DNA from: Desulfobacteraceae bacterium
Lineage (GTDB): Bacteria > Desulfobacterota > DSM-4660 > Desulfatiglandales > Desulfatiglandaceae
Direction of reading: 5' to 3'
Assembly: GCA_030666795.1 (NCBI GenBank)
Contig: DAOUXC010000004.1
Coordinates: forward strand, 1-33,663
DNA length: 33,663 nucleotides
In this document: piece by piece, positions 9,467 through 18,513 of the stretch
Layout: every line of letters begins with the position of its first letter
How positions within the stretch are numbered: the first letter of the stretch is position 1
The notes under the pieces: generated by a model
Databases searched by the model: none
What the model was told of the DNA's origin: nothing
What the model saw: the letters and a program-made list of their open reading frames with translations, nothing else
Program-made: the position numbers and the translations under genes

Positions 9467-10519
9467 ATGATTGAATTGACGCAAGGTGACATACTGCAGG
9501 CTGATGCCGACGCACTGGTGAACACCGTGAATTGTGTCGGGGTCATGGGCCGCGGAATTGCCCTCCAGTTTAAGAAGAGATTTCCTGATAATTTTAAGCA
9601 TTATAAGGCGGTATGCGACAAAAAAGAACTGAAGCCGGGCAAGATGATTATCTATGACCTCAACCGACTATACAATCCTCGTTATGTGGTCAATTTTCCT
9701 ACCAAACGCCATTGGAAAGGCAAAAGCCGGATGGAGGACATCGAGGCCGGACTGCAGGCCCTTGTGGAAGAGGTGCGCAAAAGAGACATCCATTCCATTG
9801 CCATCCCTCCACTCGGCTGCGGACTTGGCGGCTTGCGCTGGGCAGATGTCCGGGCCAGGATTGAAGAAGCTTTTAAGGATCTGACAGAGGTGCGGGTTCT
9901 CCTCTATGAACCTAAAGGAGCGCCTCCTGCTGAAAAAATGGTTCATTCCAAGAAAGTTCCAAATCTGACTGTCGGGCGGGCAGCGCTGCTCGTTTTGATG
10001 CGCCGTTATCTCGCGGCAGTCATGGACCCTTTTGTGACACTTCTGGAGATCCACAAGCTGATGTATTTTATGCAGGAGGCAGGAGAAGATTTGAAACTTC
10101 AATACAACAAGGCACTCTATGGACCTTACGCGCAGAACCTGCGCCATGTTTTGACCCTTATGGAAGGACACTTCATAACCGGGTACGGTGACGCAGCGGA
10201 CAATCCAGAGCGGCAGATCAACCTGATGCCAGAGGTTCTTTCTCAGGCAGAAGATTTTCTTAATAATCATCCTTCCACTCTAAAACATCTTAAGAAGGTA
10301 GTTGATCTCATTTCCGGCTTTGAAACACCATTCGGTATGGAGCTTCTTTCTACTGTCCATTGGGTTGGAAAGCGTGAAGATGCCACAACAGCAGACCAAG
10401 CGGTCAAAAAAACCTATAGCTGGAACAACCGCAAGCGAATGTTTCGGGAAAAGCATATCAGACTCGCCTGGGACATCCTTGAACGAAAAGGATGGCTACA
10501 AAACACACAGATGGTATGA
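9467..10519 (+). CDS. darG: DarG macrodomain antitoxin
   Basis: ITQGDILQADADALVNTVNCVGVMGRGIALQFKKRFP macrodomain plus C-terminal domain; AAGGAGGT Shine-Dalgarno before ATG 9467 (the ORF track starts at 9437). Confidence 0.92.
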   Translation: MIELTQGDILQADADALVNTVNCVGVMGRGIALQFKKRFPDNFKHYKAVCDKKELKPGKMIIYDLNRLYNPRYVVNFPTKRHWKGKSRMEDIEAGLQALVEEVRKRDIHSIAIPPLGCGLGGLRWADVRARIEEAFKDLTEVRVLLYEPKGAPPAEKMVHSKKVPNLTVGRAALLVLMRRYLAAVMDPFVTLLEIHKLMYFMQEAGEDLKLQYNKALYGPYAQNLRHVLTLMEGHFITGYGDAADNPERQINLMPEVLSQAEDFLNNHPSTLKHLKKVVDLISGFETPFGMELLSTVHWVGKREDATTADQAVKKTYSWNNRKRMFREKHIRLAWDILERKGWLQNTQMV

Positions 10520-13221
10520 CCACTATCAACCGCTTCTCATCGCGCCGCCAGAGACTCGATCATGCCTTTTTAGCTGATCGGCTTCGCGGGGCAAAGTCTT
10601 ATAAACGTATCGCCGGCTATTTCCGCAGCTCGATCTTCGAACTGGTAGGGGAAGAGATCGCTTCTATCCCCAAGGTACGAATTGTCTGTAACAGCGAGCT
10701 TGATGCGGCAGATGTGGCTGTGTCGAAGCATGTGCGCGAAACAGCTCTCAAGGAACGTTGGAACGAGGCCCCTTCCGAGGTTGAGGCGCTACTCCACCGG
10801 GATCGCTACCGGCGCCTGCATGATCTCTTGACCAGCGGGCGGGTCGAGATACGGGTAGTGTCCAAAGACCGGGTTTTTATTCACGGCAAGGCTGGCGTTA
10901 TCGAAGCGTCCGACGGCAGGAAAACCTGTTTCCTTGGCTCCATCAACGAAACCAAGAGTGCGTTTTCTCAAAACTACGAGATCCTTTGGGAGGATACATC
11001 GCCGGAAGGTGTTGTCTGGGTAGAGGAGGAGTTTGAAGCCCTTTGGCAGGATGCCTATCCGCTGCCCGAGGCCATTGTCGAAGAGATCAAGCGCATCGCC
11101 GACCGTGTGGAGATCCGCTTTGAGGAGGCAAAGTCTGAAGAATTGGCCGCAGCAGCCCTCGCTGAAAGTCCCATCTATCGAGGAGGCGAAAAACTGCAGC
11201 CGTGGCAACGCTCATTTGTAACCATGTTCTTGCAGCACCGGGAGACTTACGGCAAAGCCCGCTTGCTGCTGGCCGACGAGGTAGGTGTAGGTAAAACATT
11301 GTCTCTGGCTGCAAGCGCCATGCTTTCGGTCCTGCTGGAAGATGGTCCTGTGCTTATCCTTTGCCCCTCAACCCTCACGTTGCAGTGGCAAGTGGAGCTA
11401 ACGGATAAACTTGGCATACCGAGCGCGGTTTGGTTGTCGACGAAAAAAGTATGGGTCGATCCCAAGGGGCATATTATCAAGACACGCGGGTCCGAGGACA
11501 TCGCACGTTGCCCTTTTCGCATCGCCATCGTATCGACCGGACTGATCATCCACGGGTCGGACGAACGCCAGTATCTGCTTGAACGCAAGTATGGCACAGT
11601 CGTCCTTGATGAGGCCCACAAAGCACGCAGACATGGTGGGCTGGGACAGAAGAAGAATAATCCGAACAACCTGCTCGAATTCATGCTGCAGATCGGCCCT
11701 CGCACCAAAAATCTACTCCTTGGAACGGCCACACCCATTCAGACAGAGGTACATGAACTCTGGGACTTGATGCATATTCTCAATGCGGGCGCAGATGTCG
11801 TGCTTGGCCGCGAACCTTTCGGGCATTGGTTGGACTGGGGAAAAGCACTCCCTGTGGTAAAAGGCACGGAGATCCCCACAGATGACAGGGAAGCATGGGA
11901 ATGGCTGCAAAATCCGCTACCACCGGCAAGCGAAGATGCACTGTTTGCAACCCTGCGGCTGCAACTTGGTCTATCCGATCATACTTTTTTTACGGATCGT
12001 GGCTTCGGGTCCTTGGGCTTTCTGGAACAGCAGGCGATCGGACAAGCCCTTGCGCCCGGCTTTCTGCACGAACACAACCCCATAGTCCGCCATACCGTGC
12101 TTCGCCGTCGCCAGACGCTGGAAGAGGCTGGGCTGCTGGAGAAGGTCGGCGTGGATATCCACCCGGACCCGGATGCGGCGCAGACAGCATATAGTGGAGT
12201 GGGATTTAGTGGCCTCGGTCTGTTGACAACCCTTCCTTTTGACCTTGCCTACGAGGTAGCCGAAGACTTTACCGCAGCACTGAAAAAAAGGACAAAGGCG
12301 GCCGGGTTCATGAAGACGCTGCTCCTGCAACGGATTTGTTCGAGTTTTGCCTCGGGTCGATCCACGGCAGAAAAAATGTTACGACGGGAAAATTTTGAGG
12401 ATGAAGAACAAATGAAATTAGTGGCAGACACCTTGAGTGCGCTCACGCCTGAAGAGACAATGCATCTTCGCACTATTGTGGAGGAGCTCTCACGTCCCGA
12501 AGCCCATGATCCTAAGCTCACTGCAGTTCGGTACTTTCTCACACAACATCGCACCGGCGGTAAGACCTGGCTGGAGCACGGATGCATTGTCTTCAGCCAA
12601 TACTACGACACTGTTTATTCTGTGGGTGCAGATCTGGCCAAATCTCTGCCTGGCGAGCCCGTGGGAGTCTACGCCGGCACTGGGAAGAGCGGAATATTTC
12701 GCGGCATTGACTTTGCATCTGTCGATCGCGAGGAAATCAAGAGCGCAGTAAAGAAACGTGATATTCGATTGGTTGTGGCCACAGACGCAGCCTGCGAAGG
12801 GCTGAACCTTCAAACTCTCGGTACCCTCATCAACATTGATTTACCTTGGAATCCGTCTCGGCTTGAACAGCGGCTGGGGCGCATTAAACGGTTCGGACAG
12901 GCACGGCGCACCGTGGACATGCTCAATCTTGTTTATCACGAGACCCAGGACGAGAAGGTATACCAGGTTATTTCGCGCCGCATGAAAGATCGCTATGACA
13001 TATTTGGCGGTCTACCGGACACCATCGAAGACGACTGGATCGAAAGCATTGAGAAGCTGGAGGAAATGATGGACGAATACATCCATTTCCGCCAGCAAGC
13101 CCGCAATGTATTTGAGATGCGGTATCAGGAAACCATTGATCCTGACAAAGATCGCTGGGAATTGTGTTCACGGGTATTGGCGCGGAGGGATGTTGTGGAC
13201 CGTCTTTCGGTTCCTTGGTGA
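10516..13221 (+). CDS. PLD-domain + SNF2-like helicase anti-phage protein
   Basis: PLD-like FIHGKAGVIEA...CFLGSINETKSAF; ADEVGVGKT, VVLDEAHKARR, ATDAACEGLNLQTLGTLINIDLPWNPSRLEQRLGRIKRFGQ; start at 10516 gives an ATGA overlap with darG. Confidence 0.92.
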   Translation: MTTINRFSSRRQRLDHAFLADRLRGAKSYKRIAGYFRSSIFELVGEEIASIPKVRIVCNSELDAADVAVSKHVRETALKERWNEAPSEVEALLHRDRYRRLHDLLTSGRVEIRVVSKDRVFIHGKAGVIEASDGRKTCFLGSINETKSAFSQNYEILWEDTSPEGVVWVEEEFEALWQDAYPLPEAIVEEIKRIADRVEIRFEEAKSEELAAAALAESPIYRGGEKLQPWQRSFVTMFLQHRETYGKARLLLADEVGVGKTLSLAASAMLSVLLEDGPVLILCPSTLTLQWQVELTDKLGIPSAVWLSTKKVWVDPKGHIIKTRGSEDIARCPFRIAIVSTGLIIHGSDERQYLLERKYGTVVLDEAHKARRHGGLGQKKNNPNNLLEFMLQIGPRTKNLLLGTATPIQTEVHELWDLMHILNAGADVVLGREPFGHWLDWGKALPVVKGTEIPTDDREAWEWLQNPLPPASEDALFATLRLQLGLSDHTFFTDRGFGSLGFLEQQAIGQALAPGFLHEHNPIVRHTVLRRRQTLEEAGLLEKVGVDIHPDPDAAQTAYSGVGFSGLGLLTTLPFDLAYEVAEDFTAALKKRTKAAGFMKTLLLQRICSSFASGRSTAEKMLRRENFEDEEQMKLVADTLSALTPEETMHLRTIVEELSRPEAHDPKLTAVRYFLTQHRTGGKTWLEHGCIVFSQYYDTVYSVGADLAKSLPGEPVGVYAGTGKSGIFRGIDFASVDREEIKSAVKKRDIRLVVATDAACEGLNLQTLGTLINIDLPWNPSRLEQRLGRIKRFGQARRTVDMLNLVYHETQDEKVYQVISRRMKDRYDIFGGLPDTIEDDWIESIEKLEEMMDEYIHFRQQARNVFEMRYQETIDPDKDRWELCSRVLARRDVVDRLSVPW

Positions 13222-13263
13222 ATGATTCAGTGAAAAGATAAAAATTATGAGAAAAAAGTATAA

Positions 13264-13316
13264 AAGGAGACATCCTTCAATAATCAAATAACCCGATAAC
13301 ATACGATTGTAAGGAG
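13264..13316 (+). repeat. RAYT-associated dispersed repeat, type A extension
   Basis: gagacatccttcaataatcaaataacccgataacatacgattgtaagg matches the core family. Confidence 0.85.
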
Positions 13317-13326
13317 GGAATGCAAA

Positions 13327-13351
13327 GGGGCGGCCCTTTAAGGACCGCCCC
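13327..13351. terminator. Terminator-like GC hairpin after the defence operon
   Basis: GGGGCGG-C-CC-TTTAA-GG-A-CCGCCCC; no U tract. Confidence 0.4.
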
Positions 13352-13382
13352 TGGGATGAGGGAGTTGAAATGTGCGGTGTTG

Positions 13383-13619
13383 TTAATGAACCGCAATCTT
13401 TTTCGGCTTTTTTTCCTCAGGCTTTGGAATTTCCACTTTCAAAAGACCATCTTTGTAATCGGCATCGATTTTGTCAGGGTCTAAGCCTTCAGGTAGTGCA
13501 AAAGACCTGTGAAATTTTCCGAAGGCCCTTTCTTTCCGATGATAGTTTTCCTCTTTTACCTCATTTTCATAAGAACGTTCCCCTGAAAGCGGGACGCTCT
13601 TTAATAATTTAATTGACAT
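13383..13619 (-). pseudogene. 5'-truncated Hsp20/alpha-crystallin small heat-shock protein remnant
   Basis: GERSYENEVKEENYHRKERAFGKFHRSFALPEGLDPDKIDADYKDGLLKVEIPK matches the C-terminal half of Hsp20; N-terminal part absent. Confidence 0.85.
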
Positions 13620-13693
13620 GAAAAGGGGTCGTAGTCGGCTGGTTTAACAAGCAAGTTCAGTCAATATAACGCTCATGATTTTGAAGTGATTGT

Positions 13694-14362
13694 ATGGGAA
13701 GGATAATACAGCCAAAGGGAACTAAAGGCAGTCTAAGGTGGATTCAGCATGTTGTTAATGAGTGTCCCGATGTGTTGAGCAAGCTGGTGATTGATTCAAT
13801 TGGAGCTGGTAAAGAAAAGTCCATTGAATGGCTTTCCCCAAAAGCAGATGATGACTATTCGGAATATCGCGATCAGGACTTCCTTGATCTTCTGGGAATC
13901 AAACTTTCCACAACAAGCCTTAATGATTTCTGGCCAAAACAGGGCCCGCAATGGGATGCATTAGGCCGAATTGAAGACAAGGCATATTTCCTTGTAGAAG
14001 CAAAAGCCCATGTTTCGGAAATAATCTCTTCATCACAAGCAAAATCAGCAAAATCCAAAGCATTGATAAACAATAGCCTGTATGAAACCGGAAAATATCT
14101 GAAACTGAATCCAAATATCGATTTATCAAAGAGATTCTATCAATATTCGAATAGACTGGCTCATCTCTATTTACTCAGAGAACTGAATAATATTCCCGCT
14201 TACCTGGTCTTTGTATATTTCATTAGCGATTATACTCATGTTCCAACGACCAGGGAGGAATGGAAAGATGCACTCCAGTTGATGTATGCCACTTTAGGCA
14301 CTCACAAACACAAACTGTCAAAATATGTCATTGATGTTTTAATAGACGTGAAGAATTTATAA
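13694..14362 (+). CDS. Hypothetical protein, possible PD-(D/E)XK nuclease-like fold
   Basis: WDALGRIEDKAYFLVEAKAHVSEI resembles a D-...-ExK nuclease core; 222 aa. Confidence 0.5.
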   Translation: MGRIIQPKGTKGSLRWIQHVVNECPDVLSKLVIDSIGAGKEKSIEWLSPKADDDYSEYRDQDFLDLLGIKLSTTSLNDFWPKQGPQWDALGRIEDKAYFLVEAKAHVSEIISSSQAKSAKSKALINNSLYETGKYLKLNPNIDLSKRFYQYSNRLAHLYLLRELNNIPAYLVFVYFISDYTHVPTTREEWKDALQLMYATLGTHKHKLSKYVIDVLIDVKNL

Positions 14363-14481
14363 GCCATAATGGAGGTCAATAATGTTCCTCCAATCACTAT
14401 GAATTTCCAACAATCCCTTTGAGTTTGGTGCATAAACACGGCGGCTGAAGGCCTGCTTTATATGAAAAATAAGGGAATAGA

Positions 14482-14754
14482 ATGGATGAAATTGAAATAA
14501 AATTTACTCCTCAGGAAAGATGTTTGATCCTTGACGAGACTTTCGCCGGGCCGGATCTAACAAAAAGGCTAAAAATCTCGGAGATCAAAGGAAAGCACCT
14601 TATTGTAAAATATTCGACTTATGATCTTGAGGAATTAGTCGGATTTATAGCAGCAGAGGCAAATCACACGGAGGACAAAAAAATTGGTAAAAAGCTCGAT
14701 AGGCTTTTTGAAAGGCTGTCTCGTATCCTTGAGAAAGAAATCGAAAATCAATGA
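14482..14754 (+). CDS. Hypothetical 90-aa protein
   Basis: Open frame in the coding direction; no family recognised. Confidence 0.45.
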   Translation: MDEIEIKFTPQERCLILDETFAGPDLTKRLKISEIKGKHLIVKYSTYDLEELVGFIAAEANHTEDKKIGKKLDRLFERLSRILEKEIENQ

Positions 14755-14796
14755 ATTACATTTCAGATAACATTCGCTTGTGAAAGAATAGGTTTT

Positions 14797-14910
14797 GAAA
14801 AGATGGGGACGTTCGTGACATATTGACATGCTATGACTCTTGGCGCGAACCAATAATAAAGGGGACATCCTGAAATAATCAAATAACTTGACATCATACA
14901 ATTGTAAGGC
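14797..14910 (+). repeat. Composite dispersed repeat: GGGGACGTTCGTGA unit + core + type A extension
   Basis: gaaaagatggggacgttcgtgacatattgacatgctatgactcttggcgcgaaccaataataaaggggacatcctgaaataatcaaataacttgacatcatacaattgtaag; upstream half repeated at 18197. Confidence 0.9.
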
Positions 14911-15005
14911 TGGTCGGCCCGGCGGACCAAGGGACAACTGCAAAAGGGTAAATCGGTTGCTTAGGGTCTAAGCAGCACAAAGCTAATAACACGGGGTCAA
15001 CTACG

Positions 15006-15290
15006 ATGGCTGACGCAATCTGCCCAAAATGTGGATATCAGCAACCTGAAGGAAATGCAGAATGCCAGAAATGTGGCATCATCTTCAGAAAATATGCGGA
15101 AAAACAAGAGATGGAACAGATTGAAGTCGGAAGCAAAGCAGATTGGTTGGTCAAAACGGCGATCTATTCCTGTATCTCACTCGGAGTATTCCTCTTTGTT
15201 TTATTTATCGCCTTGTATGTAATTCCCACGCTTTTTCCAGATATTGGGACCAGGAAGTATATCAATGCGATCATAGATTTGCTTTTTTAG
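15006..15290 (+). CDS. Zinc-ribbon membrane protein
   Basis: CPKCGYQQPEGNAECQKCG plus a C-terminal transmembrane segment. Confidence 0.7.
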   Translation: MADAICPKCGYQQPEGNAECQKCGIIFRKYAEKQEMEQIEVGSKADWLVKTAIYSCISLGVFLFVLFIALYVIPTLFPDIGTRKYINAIIDLLF

Positions 15291-15305
15291 TCCGTTTCTG
15301 TGTTG

Positions 15306-15399
15306 TAAAGGGGGACATCCTCAAATAATCAAATAACTCAAGATAGAATGAAAGAATGGGGGTTGCGCCTACACTCTTTCCAAATGCCATGACGGATTA
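15306..15399 (+). repeat. Dispersed repeat, type B extension (HNH-gene 5' stub)
   Basis: aagggggacatcctcaaataatcaaataactcaagatagaatgaaagaatgggggttgcgcctacactctttccaaatgccatgacggat. Confidence 0.88.
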
Positions 15400-15423
15400 A
15401 TCAAAAGTCAACCGGTGACCCCT

Positions 15424-17811
15424 TTATTCGATGCTTGCTATAAGTCTTTTTGTGTCCGGTATCCATTCCGGATCCACTGAGAGGGCGTCAATTCCTGCTT
15501 CGAGAAAGAGAGTCATCAAATGTCTCGATTTTACGAAATTCTGTCCGCCAATGACCACACGGGAACCCGCATCGTGGGCGATGTCAACGGCTTTTTTCAA
15601 TTCGTCCCCGAAATCCGGATCTTCTTTGTTTCTCTCGACAGCGTTTTCGAGCGCCCCTTTCTTGTTGAGAAAGAGATGACGAAGTTTCCGCGCCGGGAAA
15701 AAAATTCCATAAAAACGAGAGCTCAAGGACTTCAGGTCTTTTATGTTGTCAGGAAAATCACACGAAAGATGCAACTTGAAATCTCCCCGGCCACGGGAAA
15801 CCCCTTCTTCATCCAGGATCGCGAGGACTCGATCTGCTTTCTCGACGCTCATGCAGTAGGTAATCATGGCCTCGATATTCTTTAGGCCGAGGACCTCTCG
15901 CGCTCGCCTTAAGGCCCGACACTCAAGAACGAAAGCCTCTTGGAAATGGTCGCTCAGGTATCTTGAGGCACCGCGAAATCCGAATCGAGGATCCTCTTTT
16001 TGCGGTTCGAACCATTTTCCTCCTATTAAGGCCGCATACTCCTCCCCAGGGAAATCGCTTAACCGGACAACAACGGGCGCCGGGTAACGGGATGCGGCGA
16101 TTTCAGCCACAGCTTCTGAAAGCTGATCAACAAAATAGTCCTCCTTTGTCACGAATCCTTTTGTTATGGCTTCTATCTCCTGGATTTCTTCCTCATCCCT
16201 TACTCTCTCGGGATGGCGCAGGGCCATGGGATGGACGCGAATGGTGTGCTTAAAAATAGTATTCAGCCGTACCATCCCGATCCCGTCACAGGGGATCCTC
16301 CACCACTGGTAGGCAGCATCTTCGCTTGCAGCATTCATCAAAACAGAAAGGTCCGTATGGGGAATTTTGTCTAAAGGAATCTGTTTTTCGGTAGATTCCA
16401 AAATGCCGTTGTAAACAAACCCTTCCTCGCCTTCAACGCAAGACAGGGTGATTTCCTGCCCTGTATTCAGAACCTCGGTAGCCTTCAGGGTCCCGACAAT
16501 AGCAGGAATGCCGAGCTCCCGGCTGATAATGGCACTATGAGAGTTTCTTCCGCCAAAATCGTTCACGATTCCTTTGACGTGCTTGCCCCTTATAGCCGTG
16601 ACCCAATGCGTATTTGCAGATTCTGAAACAAGAATGGAGGATTCTCTCAGTTGATTGATTTTCCTGTAGCTCTCTATCAATGAAACGACGCCTGTCTCGA
16701 CCCCGTCCCCCACGCTGATACCATTCAAAAGCGGTTCCTTTTTCACGTTTAGCCGCTTTAAGGTCAGGGATTTTGTTTTGGCGAGGTCTTTCCCCGTTAC
16801 GGGCCGGGCCTGAACAATATATAGCTCGTTATCCATACCGTCTTTTGCCCACTCAATATCCATGGGCCTGCCATAAAGTTTTTCAATCAGGCACGCCCAG
16901 CGCGCCAGACGAATAATCTCTTCGTCTTTTAGGACGAAACGCTCTTTTTCTTCAAGGGGAGTTTCCACGTTGCTTGTCCCTCCATCCTTTCCGGAGGCGA
17001 AGATGCATTTCAGCCCCTTGTCCCCAAGGGCCTTTTCCACAATAGGGACGAGTCGTTCTCCCGCCAAAAGGGGCTTGAAGACCTTGTAGATATCCGGGAC
17101 GACCACACCCTGGACCACATTTTCTCCTAACCCCCAAGAGGCACTTATCAGAACGATGTCCGGGAACCCACTTCTCTTGTCCATCGAGAACATCACGCCT
17201 GCGCTCCCGCTGTCGGCGCGCAGCATTCTCTGAACACCGAGGGAGATAGAAACCTGCATGTGGTCGAACCCCATTTCTTCCCTGTAAATGATCGCTCTCT
17301 CCGAGAAAAGTGAAGCGTAACAACGCACACATGCTTGCATCAATGCTTCTTTTCCTCTCACATTCATAAAGCTTTCGAGCATTCCTGCGAAACTGGCTTG
17401 GGGCAAATCTTCGGCAGTTGCACTGCTCCTGACGGCGACAGCAGGACTATCATCTCCCTGCGATTTGGAAAGATGCTCATGGGCCTTTTCCATTTCTTGG
17501 GCTAATCTCGCTGGAAACCGGGCGGATTTGAAAAGGTGATGAATGGATCTGCTCACTTCCTCGGCAGAAATCCTCTCTTTTCTATAATCTTCGAAAAGCG
17601 ATTGCATCTCTGTTTCCATATTGTTGTTGTGAATGAAATCCTTGTATGCTTGTGCCGTCGTGGCAAATCCCTGTGGAAAGGGTATCTCATGCTGCTTGAG
17701 ATTTCGCATCATGTCACCCAGGGTGGCGTTTTTGGCTCCCACCGTTTCGACATCTTCATGTGCTACATCTTCGAGCCAGCGGATATACTCCTCATTTTTT
17801 TTAAAAAACAT
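15424..17811 (-). CDS. Phosphoenolpyruvate synthase-like protein
   Basis: ATP-grasp/PPDK N-domain (GAKNATLGDMM, AVRSSATAEDLPQASFAGMLESF), phosphohistidine region GGRNSHSAIISRELGIPAIVGT, PEP-utiliser C-domain; AGGGAGA Shine-Dalgarno before MFFKK at 17811. Confidence 0.9.
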   Translation of the reverse strand: MFFKKNEEYIRWLEDVAHEDVETVGAKNATLGDMMRNLKQHEIPFPQGFATTAQAYKDFIHNNNMETEMQSLFEDYRKERISAEEVSRSIHHLFKSARFPARLAQEMEKAHEHLSKSQGDDSPAVAVRSSATAEDLPQASFAGMLESFMNVRGKEALMQACVRCYASLFSERAIIYREEMGFDHMQVSISLGVQRMLRADSGSAGVMFSMDKRSGFPDIVLISASWGLGENVVQGVVVPDIYKVFKPLLAGERLVPIVEKALGDKGLKCIFASGKDGGTSNVETPLEEKERFVLKDEEIIRLARWACLIEKLYGRPMDIEWAKDGMDNELYIVQARPVTGKDLAKTKSLTLKRLNVKKEPLLNGISVGDGVETGVVSLIESYRKINQLRESSILVSESANTHWVTAIRGKHVKGIVNDFGGRNSHSAIISRELGIPAIVGTLKATEVLNTGQEITLSCVEGEEGFVYNGILESTEKQIPLDKIPHTDLSVLMNAASEDAAYQWWRIPCDGIGMVRLNTIFKHTIRVHPMALRHPERVRDEEEIQEIEAITKGFVTKEDYFVDQLSEAVAEIAASRYPAPVVVRLSDFPGEEYAALIGGKWFEPQKEDPRFGFRGASRYLSDHFQEAFVLECRALRRAREVLGLKNIEAMITYCMSVEKADRVLAILDEEGVSRGRGDFKLHLSCDFPDNIKDLKSLSSRFYGIFFPARKLRHLFLNKKGALENAVERNKEDPDFGDELKKAVDIAHDAGSRVVIGGQNFVKSRHLMTLFLEAGIDALSVDPEWIPDTKRLIASIE

Positions 17812-18196
17812 CGATGTCTCCCTTTCGTTTCTATGGCACATTTCGTTGCCATGGCAGCAAACAAAAAACCCTAAAGGTCACAGCGAGCCGCCAGCCTTGT
17901 GACGAGACGCAGTTTCCTGTCTCTGATCATACCATAAGCCATCCGTTCAGCTGGTGCATAAAACAATGCTGTGTGGTAGGCTAAAAATTTACATAAAAAA
18001 ATTCCCTTAAAATAGACGTTGTGGTAATCCTGAAAATCGAAGGAAGGTATCCCGTGAATCACTCCATTAAATTATCACAAGCAGTGTGGCAAAGCAAATA
18101 GTACATCTGTCCGCAGCAACTTATCCGAAAGTTGCAGGAAGGTGAAAAAGATGAAGAACCGCCGCCGCGAAGCTCAAAACAGAAAGGAAGCCACAC

Positions 18197-18312
18197 ATGA
18201 AAAGATGGGGACGTTCGTGAAATATTGACATGCTATGACTCTTGGCGCGAACCAATAATAAAGGGGACGTCCTTCAATAATCAAATAACTCAAGATAGAA
18301 TGAAAGAATAGG
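18197..18312 (+). repeat. Composite dispersed repeat: GGGGACGTTCGTGA unit + core + start of type B extension
   Basis: Near-identical to 14797-14880, then ctcaagatagaatgaaagaatagg. Confidence 0.9.
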
Positions 18313-18369
18313 TGACATTGAGGCAGACAGGATTCAACTAAAGTGTTTACCTAATACGTTAATAAAATA

Positions 18370-18398
18370 TTGACATTTTAACACATCGTGGATATCCT
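18370..18398 (+). promoter_or_regulatory. Candidate sigma70 promoter for the XRE-ImmA/IrrE gene
   Basis: TTGACA-N17-TATCCT upstream of the start at 18514. Confidence 0.45.
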
Positions 18399-18513
18399 TT
18401 TTAAAACCACAAAATTCAAAAAACAATGCAACAGCCAGGCTTTGTTGGTTCGTATGGAGGCCTGGATTGGGCAGGTGTCTCTTCTGTTGAAATCATTGGA
18501 GTGGAGGATACCC

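Noticed and set aside
2127-13221. Known BREX or DISARM system
   Set aside because: No PglZ, BrxA/B/L, no DrmB (DUF1998) and no DrmA-type gene; the gene set is DUF499/DUF3780/DUF1156/PLD-helicase.
18388-18513. Upstream extension of the XRE-ImmA ORF or a HigB-like partner toxin
   Set aside because: Strong Shine-Dalgarno supports the start at 18514; the upstream peptide shows no HigB pattern.
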